DNA of 64,000 nucleotides from CAYLNL01 sp964385175. Its GTDB lineage: Bacteria; Bacteroidota; Bacteroidia; Flavobacteriales; Flavobacteriaceae. Below, one piece after another: positions 55,462 through 63,636 of this stretch. Position 1 is the first letter of the stretch, and every line of letters begins with the position of its first letter. Below the pieces are notes generated by a model. That model was not told the origin of the DNA and ran no database searches. It worked only from the letters and a program-made list of their open reading frames with translations. A program made the translations under genes and the position numbers. Where the stretch lies: positions 1 to 64,000 of the forward strand of contig CAYLNL010000009.1 of assembly GCA_964385175.1 (NCBI GenBank). The letters are read 5' to 3'.

Positions 55462-56844
55462 TTATTTTAATAGTTGCCGGGAAATCCAATCTGTTACTAA
55501 GTGTAAGGCAACCGGGGAAAATGTTTGCTCAATCGTACCATACTCATTAGGTAAGCCGGTATTGCATTCTTGAAAAAGGTGGTTGAGGTTTGGTAATTCT
55601 TTAAGGGTACTGTTTTTATTACCTGATTTTGCTAATGCTTTTCTAATAGCGTCTAAATTTTCTTTTGCCGGAACCTGCAAGTCCTTTTCCCCATTAATAG
55701 CTAATACCGGGCATTTCACTTTTTGTAAATTTTTTGCTGGATTGTGTTTCATGAAATATTGCATCCAGGGGTTTGTAAGTTGGTTGATTTGGGAATTTAA
55801 TTTTTCCTGGTTGATTTCCTGGTGTGTGCCGGCGGGCGATTTTTGCTTTAAATAATCGGTAACTTCAGTTTTTAATTTTTCTTGATTAGTAGATTTCATT
55901 ATTATGTCAAAAATTCCTTTATTCAAGGTTATAGACTTTTTTAAAATCGTATCGTTAATTCCTGAAGCGGCTCCAATTCGTTCCTGTTGTAACAACAATA
56001 GCTCATTTCCCGGGATTCCTGGCGCTGCCAATAATATGATACAATATATGTTTTTCAGGGTTGTGGCCACCATAGGAGCAATTATGCCGCCTTCGCTATG
56101 CCCTATTAGCCCTATTTTAGTTTTATTTATTTCTGGCCGGGTCTCCAGGTATGTAACGGCTGCTTCTACGTCTTTGGCAAAATCTAATGAGGTTGCTGCA
56201 CTAAAATCTCCTCCCGAATCTCCTACTCCTCTGTCATCAAATCTCAATACAGCAATTCCATGTTTTGTTAAATGGTCTGCTAAAACCAGAAAAGGTTTAT
56301 GCCCGCCTACCTCCTCGTTTCTGTTTTGAGGGCCGCTGCCGCTTATTAAAATCACAGCAGGGTAATTCCCTTCTCTTTTTGGCAATGTTAGCGTTCCTGC
56401 TAATGTTATTCCTGCTTTTTTATTTATAAAAGTAATATCTTCAGAATAATACGGGTAAGGTTTTACAGGTTCTTGGGTTCTTACACTTTTTTCTTTCTCA
56501 AATTCCTGACGCGATAAATTCATAGGAAAAGATTGCCCGGCTTGTTTAAAAGTACCAGTGATTATACTATCGCTTGCTTTTCCCTCATATTCAACTCCTA
56601 AGTTTTGTATAAATAGCTTCAAAACTGAACTTTCAAAACTTGTAGTAGTTACCGGAATTCCTTTGGCACCTTGGTCGGGACTATCCATAGTGGAGTTGTA
56701 TCCATTTTCTGTTTTAGCTATATTGAATACAACTCTTAGTTTTATTCCCCGGGCGCTTAAAATCCCATTCCATTGGCCTGTAATGCCTTGCCCGTAAGTG
56801 GAGATATATATAAGGAATATTACTAAAGTAATAGGTTTTAACAT
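55462..56844 (-). CDS. Secreted alpha/beta hydrolase with N-terminal beta domain
   Basis: 460 residues. Signal peptide (LKPITLVIFLIYISTYGQ); residues 20-130 are a small beta domain (ITGQWNGILSARGIKLRVVFN) seen in Bacteroidota hydrolases; the hydrolase follows with oxyanion region LISGSGPQNR, nucleophile GLIGHSEGGIIAP, acid in AINGEKDLQVP and catalytic His in LPNLNHLFQ. Probably an esterase or peptidase acting in the periplasm. It leads the run with the epimerase and the oxoamine-like gene. The 180 bp before the next gene (56845-57024) show nothing. Confidence 0.9.
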   Translation of the reverse strand: MLKPITLVIFLIYISTYGQGITGQWNGILSARGIKLRVVFNIAKTENGYNSTMDSPDQGAKGIPVTTTSFESSVLKLFIQNLGVEYEGKASDSIITGTFKQAGQSFPMNLSRQEFEKEKSVRTQEPVKPYPYYSEDITFINKKAGITLAGTLTLPKREGNYPAVILISGSGPQNRNEEVGGHKPFLVLADHLTKHGIAVLRFDDRGVGDSGGDFSAATSLDFAKDVEAAVTYLETRPEINKTKIGLIGHSEGGIIAPMVATTLKNIYCIILLAAPGIPGNELLLLQQERIGAASGINDTILKKSITLNKGIFDIIMKSTNQEKLKTEVTDYLKQKSPAGTHQEINQEKLNSQINQLTNPWMQYFMKHNPAKNLQKVKCPVLAINGEKDLQVPAKENLDAIRKALAKSGNKNSTLKELPNLNHLFQECNTGLPNEYGTIEQTFSPVALHLVTDWISRQLLK

Positions 56845-57024
56845 TTTTTAGTCTAAAAGATTAAAATAGTAACTGTTTTGAGTATTTATATGGCTGTTTC
56901 AATTTACCCGACTTCATTTTTATCAACTATACTCCAATCTTTTTAATTTCCTTGTTTTTTATATAGAATCTCGCTCCTATAAAAATATTGAGCAGAACTA
57001 AAGGTTTTGGCTATAGTCTATTTT

Positions 57025-57858
57025 TTATTGTTTTTTATACAATACTGCATTTCCTGCAAATTTATTGAGGTTTATTTTAGGGGTATTATATAAATATACT
57101 TCAACATCATCTGAAGCTTCTATGGTAATGTTGTTGGCGGCGTTTACATAGCAATCTACCTTGCTTTCGGCTACGAGACTGCATTGGTTAGCTATAAAAG
57201 CTTCGCCTGAATAAGAGGCGCTATTGTCTAACCGGAGGGAAAGGTAATTGGCGGAACCACTTATTTTAGCCTCACTTTTCTGGTACATATCTATTTTACA
57301 GTCCCCGATGTTGCCGGTTGCTTTTATTCTGGCATCTTCATTTACTACAAAAGTGGCATTTTTGGCTTTCAGGGTAAGTTCTGCTTTGCTTTTTTCAGAA
57401 CCGGTGAATTTGAACTCATCGGCTTGCAGGGTGAGGTATAGCTTGGCGGAGTTGGTGGCGCTTAGGGTGAGTTTTTTCAAATTTAAGTCGGACAGGGAAC
57501 GGATAACCGCATCTTCGCGGGCGACTATAGACACGAGTTCGCCCGTATGGTAAATCCTGATTTTCAAGGTTTTGCTGGACGTAATTTGTTTAGAGGTCTG
57601 AACAGTAAGAAGCCCGTTGAAGGAAAGAAAATGAATTACCTCATGGAGGTTTTCGTCGGCCTCTACTTCTATCATTGGGTTTTCTCCTTGTACGAGAGAT
57701 ACTTCCAGGTCTTCGCCAATGTCTATTGAGCCGAATAGTTCAATAGGGGTTTGCACTAATTTTACATTTCGGTTTCCCTTTATTTTCTCTTTGTTTTGGG
57801 CATGTGCAGTCATGGTTATTATACAGAGAAGCGTGGTGGTAAAGATGGCTATTCTCAT
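57025..57858 (-). CDS. GIN-domain (DUF2807) protein 1
   Basis: 277 residues: signal peptide (FTTTLLCIITMTAHAQ) and a right-handed beta-helix-like GIN/DUF2807 fold with many short parallel strands (LKKLTLSATNSAKLYLTLQADEFKFTGSEKS). These are putative surface or periplasmic adhesin-like proteins with unknown ligand. A TATATTTG element (57888-57881) lies 22 bp before the ATG. A terminator at 57931-57962 separates it from the second GIN gene. Confidence 0.78.
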   Translation of the reverse strand: MRIAIFTTTLLCIITMTAHAQNKEKIKGNRNVKLVQTPIELFGSIDIGEDLEVSLVQGENPMIEVEADENLHEVIHFLSFNGLLTVQTSKQITSSKTLKIRIYHTGELVSIVAREDAVIRSLSDLNLKKLTLSATNSAKLYLTLQADEFKFTGSEKSKAELTLKAKNATFVVNEDARIKATGNIGDCKIDMYQKSEAKISGSANYLSLRLDNSASYSGEAFIANQCSLVAESKVDCYVNAANNITIEASDDVEVYLYNTPKINLNKFAGNAVLYKKQ

Positions 57859-57930
57859 ACGTATTTTAGTTTGTTGTGGACAAATATACTAAAAAAGTTA
57901 TGGTTGCAGGCTATGTGGTGGTGGTGAGAT

Positions 57931-57962
57931 GAAAAAGAAAAAACCACCGGGAGGGTGGTTTT
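57931..57962 (-). terminator. Intrinsic terminator after GIN protein 2
   Basis: AAAACCACC-GGGAG-GGTGGTTTT (57940-57962) is a perfect 9-bp stem, followed on the minus strand by TTTTTTCTTTTTC. It should end the transcript of the upstream GIN gene (58038-58730), 76 bp after its stop. Confidence 0.85.
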
Positions 57963-58037
57963 GCAGACGGGGTGTGAGCGCGTATGTGTGCGTGGGCTTT
58001 GGATTGGACTGTGGTTATGGCGCTGGAAACTACAGAT

Positions 58038-58730
58038 TTATTTTTGAGAAGGGCTGGAATGGGCTTTGTTTACTATTTTCCCGCCGCTGCTGCGTTGAAA
58101 GGTTACTTTTCCGGTAGCATGAACTACGATGTCTGCACCACTGCTAACTCTGGCGGTACAATCTTCTGTGTAGAGGGAACCAGCGTTGATATCGCTGCCG
58201 CTGCTGGCTGCGGCTCTTAAAGAAGTAGCACTTCCGGAAATGTTTATGTCTGCACCGCTGCTGGTGTTGCAGGTTATTTCATTGGCTTCTGCCCGAATGG
58301 TGAGGTCTGACCCGCTACTTGCCTGTAGCTCTAACAGGTCTGTTTTAATAACATCTGTACTTTCCATATCGGCTCCGCTGGATGTTTGCAGGAGGGTGAT
58401 ATTGGGAAGACTCACATATATTTTTTTGGAACGGCTTTTTCCAATAGGTTTTTCGGCGTGAATGTGGAGCCTGTCATCTGAGGTATCGGTGCGAATGAGG
58501 TCTATGATGTTTTCATCGGCTTCTACGGTAAGGGAGGCTTGGTTGCTTTGAGTAATATATACATCTAATCCTTCAGATGCTTTTATTTCGGTAATGGTTT
58601 CGGGCAAGTCCCGGTTCTCGGTAACTACATTGCCGTTTCCTCTTTTGCCGCCTGCCAGGTTTTCAAAATAGCAGGAGGTGAAAAATAAAGAGGCCATAAG
58701 GGTTACGATAATTTTTGCTAAGGTTGTCAT
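58038..58730 (-). CDS. GIN-domain (DUF2807) lipoprotein 2, with Ser-Gly-Asp repeats
   Basis: 230 residues. The signal ends in a lipobox (MASLFFTSC), so it is membrane-anchored. The GIN domain runs through repeated turns SSGADMES, ASSGSDLTI, SSGADINI, ASSGSDINA and SSGADIVV. It is downstream of the PspC gene but separated by about 300 bp including a heptamer repeat and assembly gap. PspC/PadR/GIN genes cluster in other Bacteroidota, so it is likely part of the same envelope system. Confidence 0.82.
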   Translation of the reverse strand: MTTLAKIIVTLMASLFFTSCYFENLAGGKRGNGNVVTENRDLPETITEIKASEGLDVYITQSNQASLTVEADENIIDLIRTDTSDDRLHIHAEKPIGKSRSKKIYVSLPNITLLQTSSGADMESTDVIKTDLLELQASSGSDLTIRAEANEITCNTSSGADINISGSATSLRAAASSGSDINAGSLYTEDCTARVSSGADIVVHATGKVTFQRSSGGKIVNKAHSSPSQK

Positions 58731-58789
58731 GGTTTCTGTTTTTTAGATTTTTATTAGGTTGAATGTTACTATTTTGTCTGTCTTGTTTC

Positions 58790-58853
58790 TTTTTGTTCTT
58801 TGTTCTTTGTTCTTTGTTCTTTGTTCTTTGTTCTTTGTTCTTTGTTCTTTGTT
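58790..58853. repeat. Tandem heptanucleotide repeat
   Basis: About eight to nine perfect copies of TTTGTTC run up to the Ns. It lies between the PspC gene and the second GIN gene. Its true length cannot be read because it runs into the gap; such repeats change length by slippage. Confidence 0.9.
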
Positions 58854-58953
58854 NNNNNNNNNNNNNNNNNNNNNNNNNNNNNNNNNNNNNNNNNNNNNNN
58901 NNNNNNNNNNNNNNNNNNNNNNNNNNNNNNNNNNNNNNNNNNNNNNNNNNNNN
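58854..58953. other. Assembly gap (100 Ns)
   Basis: A run of exactly 100 Ns, a standard placeholder, adjacent to the heptamer repeat. The real distance between the flanks is unknown. The flank after it (CTTGTTTCT) resembles the repeat unit, so the missing part is probably mostly repeat. Confidence 0.98.
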
Positions 58954-59029
58954 CTTGTTTCTATTTTAACCGCTAAGGGTGTAAAGATGTTCGTATCAAT
59001 TTTGAATTTATGATTCTGAATGTATTGTT

Positions 59030-60739
59030 TCACCGGGTTTTCTTTATCTGTATCCCATTCTTATCAATGGTCATTTGGTAGCTTTTATTGTTGTGCTTTC
59101 CCATGTCTATATTTACCCCGTCTTCATCAGCATTAAAGCTATTATCAGTATCACTCTCATCATTTAAACAATCTAAACACTCCAATTTGCCGGCATCATT
59201 CATTTTCCATAAATGATTCGTAATCTTACTATTGTAATACTGGCGGTTAGTTGTAATGCTGCTTCGTATATGCCCCCGCAAGCTGCTATCTAATTTAATG
59301 GTTGCTCCTGCCGGGATATAGAGGGTGAGATACACTTCCTGGTTTCTGTATTTATTTTCATAGCCAGTGGTTAAAAAATTGTCCAATAGCAGCGTATCTC
59401 CCTCCGTGGCATACTGATATAATATATTTGCAGCTCGCTCCCGGGCGTTTTTATAATTGTTTCCTTCGGCTTCTTTTCTAATTTTTATGTAAGGAATAGT
59501 ATCTTGGGAAGGTTTTATTGTGAGCCGAACTTTTTCGGAATATATTTTTTTAGTATCATTCTCGTCAGTGAGAATGTCAAACTCTGAGTGATTGTAGAAA
59601 CGCCCGTCTTTGTTTTTCAATTCGGCCATGGTTATAGTAAGTGTATCGGCGGTACGGAAGGGAAGGGGCTGAGTTTGTGTAACGCTCTCGTTGTAGGCGT
59701 GTTCTGAAAATTCTCGTACCCCTATGGAGATAAGTGCCATGAGGGCGATTAGCCACAAACCTAATAAGGTATATTTGGCGATTCTTCCCATAGATTTTAA
59801 GTTGGTTACCAGGATTTTCAGCCCTAAGTAGAAGAGGAAGAAAAAGGGTATGCCAACGGCTGTGAAAATGATGAGGGAAAGTAGCCACATGGGTAAACCG
59901 GTGGTATTTACTACTACTATAAAATCGCTCCAGGGGGTGGTCATGAAATCGAAAGTACCCACTGTAAATAAGGCAATAAACAAGGCTATGAGGGTACTGG
60001 CGGTAACGATAATGAGGATGATGCCGATGGCTTTGGCAAAGATTTTAACTATCAGGGTTATAATTTCTGCAATGGCATCGAAAAAGGCCGCCCAGGCGGA
60101 GCGCGCTTTCTTCCCTACTTTTTCATAGTCTATATTTTTAATAGACTCGGCTACATTGTCTAAGCCTTCTTTTACTTTTTTTTCAATATTGCTTAGATTC
60201 ACCGGCTCGCCTCTCATTTCTAACTTCTGGGCATTGGTAGCTGCTTCGGGAACCAATATCCAGAAGAGAATATAGGCTAATAGCCCAAACCCGGAGAAGA
60301 TGGTAAATAAGATGAATAACAATCGTATCCAAAGTACATCTACGCCTAAGTAATAACTCATGCCGGCGCATACACCTCCTATATATTTATTTTCGGTATC
60401 GCGGTAGAGCCGTTTGTTGGTCTTGCCGTAGGAAGGATTGTTATGGGCTTTAGAGGGGTTTTCAAAAATGGCCTCGTCCACCAAATAATCTTCAGGCTGC
60501 CCCATGATGCGGATTACTTCTTCTACTTCTTTCATCCCGATTACTTGCCGGTCGTGTTGAATTTTTTCAGCGAACAATTCGGCGATACGGGCTTCCACAT
60601 CGGCTATAATTTCATCTCTGCCCTGCTCACTGGTGAAGGAGCGTTTTATAACATCTAAATAGCGTTGCAATTTAAGGTAGGCGTCTTCGTCAATATGAAA
60701 AAACGTTCCTGCCAAGTTTATATTTACAGTCTTATTCAT
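59030..60739 (-). CDS. PspC-domain membrane protein
   Basis: 569 residues. The PspC domain starts about residue 108 (YRDTENKYIGGVCAGMSYYLGVDVLWIRLLFIL), followed by further helices near 225-300 and 340-355, and a C-terminal GIN-like beta part (SLRGHIRSSITTNRQYYNS). In enterobacteria PspC activates the phage shock response at the membrane; the Bacteroidota version is fused to extra domains and its signal is not known. Its start overlaps the PadR gene by 8 bp, so a repressor and its target are co-transcribed. Confidence 0.9.
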   Translation of the reverse strand: MNKTVNINLAGTFFHIDEDAYLKLQRYLDVIKRSFTSEQGRDEIIADVEARIAELFAEKIQHDRQVIGMKEVEEVIRIMGQPEDYLVDEAIFENPSKAHNNPSYGKTNKRLYRDTENKYIGGVCAGMSYYLGVDVLWIRLLFILFTIFSGFGLLAYILFWILVPEAATNAQKLEMRGEPVNLSNIEKKVKEGLDNVAESIKNIDYEKVGKKARSAWAAFFDAIAEIITLIVKIFAKAIGIILIIVTASTLIALFIALFTVGTFDFMTTPWSDFIVVVNTTGLPMWLLSLIIFTAVGIPFFFLFYLGLKILVTNLKSMGRIAKYTLLGLWLIALMALISIGVREFSEHAYNESVTQTQPLPFRTADTLTITMAELKNKDGRFYNHSEFDILTDENDTKKIYSEKVRLTIKPSQDTIPYIKIRKEAEGNNYKNARERAANILYQYATEGDTLLLDNFLTTGYENKYRNQEVYLTLYIPAGATIKLDSSLRGHIRSSITTNRQYYNSKITNHLWKMNDAGKLECLDCLNDESDTDNSFNADEDGVNIDMGKHNNKSYQMTIDKNGIQIKKTR

Positions 60740-61076
60740 GATTGATAGGTTTATGGTTCGTTACTAAGTTTACAGCATTTTTTAAGTCTATCCAGGTAGC
60801 GTGAAGCTCTCCCAGGAAAATTTTCCCCGTTTCAGTAAGAGTGTAATATTTTCGGGGTGGGCCAGAAGTAGATTCTTCCCAGCGATAATTGAGCAACCCG
60901 TCATTTTTGAGCCTTGTGAGCAGGGGATAGACGGTTCCTTCTACCACCAGCATTTTAGCTTCCTTGAGTGTCTCTAATATTTCAGAGGCATACTTGTCTG
61001 TATCCTGCAAAATAGATAAGATACAATACTCCAGGACTCCTTTGCGCATCTGCGCTTTTGTGTTTTCTATATTCAT
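60732..61076 (-). CDS. PadR-family transcriptional repressor
   Basis: 114 residues; winged helix with GVLEYCILSILQDTDKYASEILETLKEAKMLVVEGTVYPLLTRLKNDGLLNYRWEE, the PadR signature including YPLLTRLKNDGLL. It lacks a long C-terminal dimer helix, the short type. It should repress the operon DUF4870 - padR - pspC itself. It overlaps pspC by 8 bp and is 12 bp from DUF4870. Confidence 0.93.
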   Translation of the reverse strand: MNIENTKAQMRKGVLEYCILSILQDTDKYASEILETLKEAKMLVVEGTVYPLLTRLKNDGLLNYRWEESTSGPPRKYYTLTETGKIFLGELHATWIDLKNAVNLVTNHKPINHE

Positions 61077-61088
61077 AGGTTCCTGTTT

Positions 61089-61559
61089 TTATTTTATAAA
61101 TTTTATAGTCAATGGGTAACGATAGGCTATCCCTTCATTAGCCCGTATAGCAGCTATAATGGTACAAAATACATCTATTACAAAAATTCCCAACCCTATA
61201 ATTCCTACTATACCCAGATACCATAATCCACTGCCCAGGCTAAAAATATCGTCTATATCTACATGAATCTGATGAGTGTTATGCCGTAAAATATCAATTA
61301 CGTCAATCACATTCCAGGCAGTCATAAGAAAGAAAGGAATGCTAATGAGCCCCAATACAATACTATACAACAACAGGCTTACCTGGAAGTTTAGCGCTTG
61401 TTTGCCATTGTAATCTACAAATTCTGACTGATTTTTATTAGATATCCATAATACGAGTGGAACGATAAAGTTTCCAAATGGAATGAAATACTTAGAGAAG
61501 GTGGAAATATGAATAAGAGAACTTATTGTTTTGTGATGCTTTTCTATGGGTGTTTCCAT
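61089..61559 (-). CDS. DUF4870-family membrane protein
   Basis: 156 residues with four hydrophobic segments. The core NKNQSEFVDYNGKQALNFQVSLLLYSI matches DUF4870 (Tic20-like in fold), a family of unknown role. The starting residues METPIEKHHKT are soluble. It leads the operon with padR and pspC and has a promoter at 61579-61610. Confidence 0.85.
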   Translation of the reverse strand: METPIEKHHKTISSLIHISTFSKYFIPFGNFIVPLVLWISNKNQSEFVDYNGKQALNFQVSLLLYSIVLGLISIPFFLMTAWNVIDVIDILRHNTHQIHVDIDDIFSLGSGLWYLGIVGIIGLGIFVIDVFCTIIAAIRANEGIAYRYPLTIKFIK

Positions 61560-61578
61560 AACCTACTATTTTTTTATG

Positions 61579-61610
61579 CAAATATACTGTTGAAAAAAAG
61601 TACTATGCAA
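61579..61610 (-). promoter_or_regulatory. Promoter of the DUF4870 - padR - pspC operon
   Basis: Minus strand: TTG (61610-61608), a 21-bp spacer and TATATTTG (61586-61579), 19 bp before the ATG. The same layout as rRNA P2. The 200 bp upstream are AT-rich and hold nothing clear. Confidence 0.6.
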
Positions 61611-61770
61611 TACAAGGTATTATAATTTAACTTATATTTAACATTTATAACTATTGTACAGAAGGGTGAACATATTTAAAAAAAACCAAGCTGGTAGGGA
61701 ATAATAGCGAAACCAAGCCTGTTATGTAAACATCTACCTCCTTATCTTATATTTGTACAAACATTCTGAA

Positions 61771-62448
61771 ATGAAATACACCTGCATTCTTTTTACCTGG
61801 TTGTGTGCGCTCACGGGTGCGATTGCCCAGGAAACTCTTTCTACCGCTTATTTAGAAGACCAATTTTATGCAGGAATTACCTATAATCTTCTTCTTGAGA
61901 AACCTGCGGATGTATCTCAAACCAATTTTTCTAACGGTGTTCAGCTGGGGTATATACGAGATATTCCCCTAAATCCCCGCGGAAATAAGGGTTTGGGGGT
62001 GGGGTTTGGGTATGCTGTAGATTCTTACTATACAAACCTGCGAGCCTCCAGGGTAGGGGGTATGGTTACTTATGAAACCATAGCACCCGGTGTTTCTTAC
62101 AAGCGCAATAAACTGGAAATTCATTCTGTGGAAATGCCTGTTGAATTCAGGTGGCGTACCTCTACTGCAGAATCCTATAAATTTTGGCGTATCTATACCG
62201 GTATAAAACTTAGTTACGCATTCGCCAACGCTTCAAAATATATAGAATCTCAGCAAAAAGATAAATTTTTTAACCCAGATGTACGCCGTTTTCAGTATGG
62301 GTGCTATCTGAGCGTGGGCTATAATACCTGGAATTTCTATGCTAACTATCAAATTACCCCTCTTTTTAAAGACTCTGTTATCACCACCTCTGGCAATGCA
62401 GTATCCATGCACGCCCTTAAAATAGGGCTGTTGTTTTATATTTTATAA
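61771..62448 (+). CDS. PorT-like outer-membrane beta-barrel protein
   Basis: 225 residues from ATG 61771 with a signal peptide (TCILFTWLCALTGAIAQ). The middle HSVEMPVEFRWRTSTAESYKFWRIYTGIKLSYAF resembles PorT/SprT, a protein needed for type IX secretion in Bacteroidota. The C-terminus LKIGLLFYIL fits a barrel end. It may serve the T9SS that exports the 23877-27182 protein, but other PorT-like porins exist. A TATATTTG element (61748-61755) is 16 bp before the start. Confidence 0.68.
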   Translation: MKYTCILFTWLCALTGAIAQETLSTAYLEDQFYAGITYNLLLEKPADVSQTNFSNGVQLGYIRDIPLNPRGNKGLGVGFGYAVDSYYTNLRASRVGGMVTYETIAPGVSYKRNKLEIHSVEMPVEFRWRTSTAESYKFWRIYTGIKLSYAFANASKYIESQQKDKFFNPDVRRFQYGCYLSVGYNTWNFYANYQITPLFKDSVITTSGNAVSMHALKIGLLFYIL

Positions 62449-62461
62449 GTATAATTCTCAA

Positions 62462-63535
62462 TTAAGATACCTCATACCGCCAGCCAAAAGCATCGGTCGC
62501 CCGGTTGTATTGGATATCCATAATGGCATTTTTTAATATCTCTGCGTATGACTGTACCTGTGCAGATAGTTCATACACCTTTCCTTTATAGCCAAAAGCC
62601 GCTACCGGGTTAACCACGGCAGCCGTGCCACTCCCAAAAATCTCCAGGAGCGTTCCCGCCTCCCATGCCTGTAATAACTCATGCACGGTTACCGGGCGCA
62701 CCTCTGTTTCTATACCTTTGCGGGCAGCCAATTCTAATATGCTTTTTCGTGTAACCCCATCTAAAATACGGTCATTGGCAGGAGTGGTAACCAGTTTATT
62801 CCCGAAACGGAAAAAAATATTCATTGTCCCGGCCTCCTCCAGGTATTTATGCGTACTGGCATCAGTCCACAACACCTGTTGAAACCCTTCTTCTATAGCC
62901 AGTTGGGTAGGGTAGAACTGCCCTGCATAATTACCCGCCGCCTTTGCAAAACCAATACCCCCATCAGCCGCACGGCTATACTGCTCCTCAATTTTTATGC
63001 GGATAGGTTTTGCATAGTATGCCTGAACCGGAGAGCAAATGATAATAAATTTATACGCATTTGCAGCGGTTGCCAGGATAGTAGGCTGTGTAGCAATCAT
63101 AAACGGGCGAATATAGAGCGAATTCCCTTTTCCTTTTTTAATCCATTCTCTATCCAGGTGAAGCAATGCCCGAAGGCCCTCAAAAAAAACCGCTTCCGGG
63201 AGTTCTGGCATCGCCAGCCGTTTTGCCGAAACATTCAGCCGTTTGAGATTTTCTTCCGGGCGAAAAAGCCATACCCTGTCTTCTTCATCCTTATACGCCT
63301 TCATCCCTTCAAATATTGCCTGCCCATAATGGAAAACCCTTGCTGACGGCTCTAATTGTATAGGTTGGTAAGGAACTATCCGGGAAATATCCCAGTTACC
63401 CCGCTCATAATCGCAAACCAGCATGTGGTCTGTAAAAACCGTTCCGAAAGACAGGTTTTCAAAATTTACCTCATGAATGCGGGAAGCTTTCGCCCGCTCT
63501 ATGTCAATAGCTACTATTTCGTTTTTCATAATCAC
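62462..63535 (-). CDS. ilvE: Branched-chain amino-acid aminotransferase
   Basis: 357 residues; PLP fold type IV. Features: VFHYGQAIFEGMKAYKDEEDRVWLFRPEENLKRLN, GNSLYIRPFMIAT, the PLP lysine in GGIGFAKAAGNYAG, LEEAGTMNIFFRFG and ILDGVTRKSILELA. It moves amino groups between Leu/Ile/Val and 2-oxoglutarate. The ilv/leu genes are not nearby. The start MKNEIVAIDIE (one residue after the first Met) is also possible. Convergent with the PorT-like gene, 13 bp apart. Confidence 0.96.
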   Translation of the reverse strand: MIMKNEIVAIDIERAKASRIHEVNFENLSFGTVFTDHMLVCDYERGNWDISRIVPYQPIQLEPSARVFHYGQAIFEGMKAYKDEEDRVWLFRPEENLKRLNVSAKRLAMPELPEAVFFEGLRALLHLDREWIKKGKGNSLYIRPFMIATQPTILATAANAYKFIIICSPVQAYYAKPIRIKIEEQYSRAADGGIGFAKAAGNYAGQFYPTQLAIEEGFQQVLWTDASTHKYLEEAGTMNIFFRFGNKLVTTPANDRILDGVTRKSILELAARKGIETEVRPVTVHELLQAWEAGTLLEIFGSGTAAVVNPVAAFGYKGKVYELSAQVQSYAEILKNAIMDIQYNRATDAFGWRYEVS

Positions 63536-63636
63536 CGAAATTTTTTTGCGAAAATAATCAATTTAAACTGTTTCTATCTCCCAAAAAATAATTTTCTTTG
63601 CACCCACATATACACATAACCTATAAAACAAATAGT

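Noticed and set aside
58743..59033. Frames crossing the assembly gap with Asn-Lys-Glu-Gln-Arg repeats
   Set aside because: They read a heptamer repeat and Ns; a seven-base unit shifts frame and gives a low-complexity artefact.
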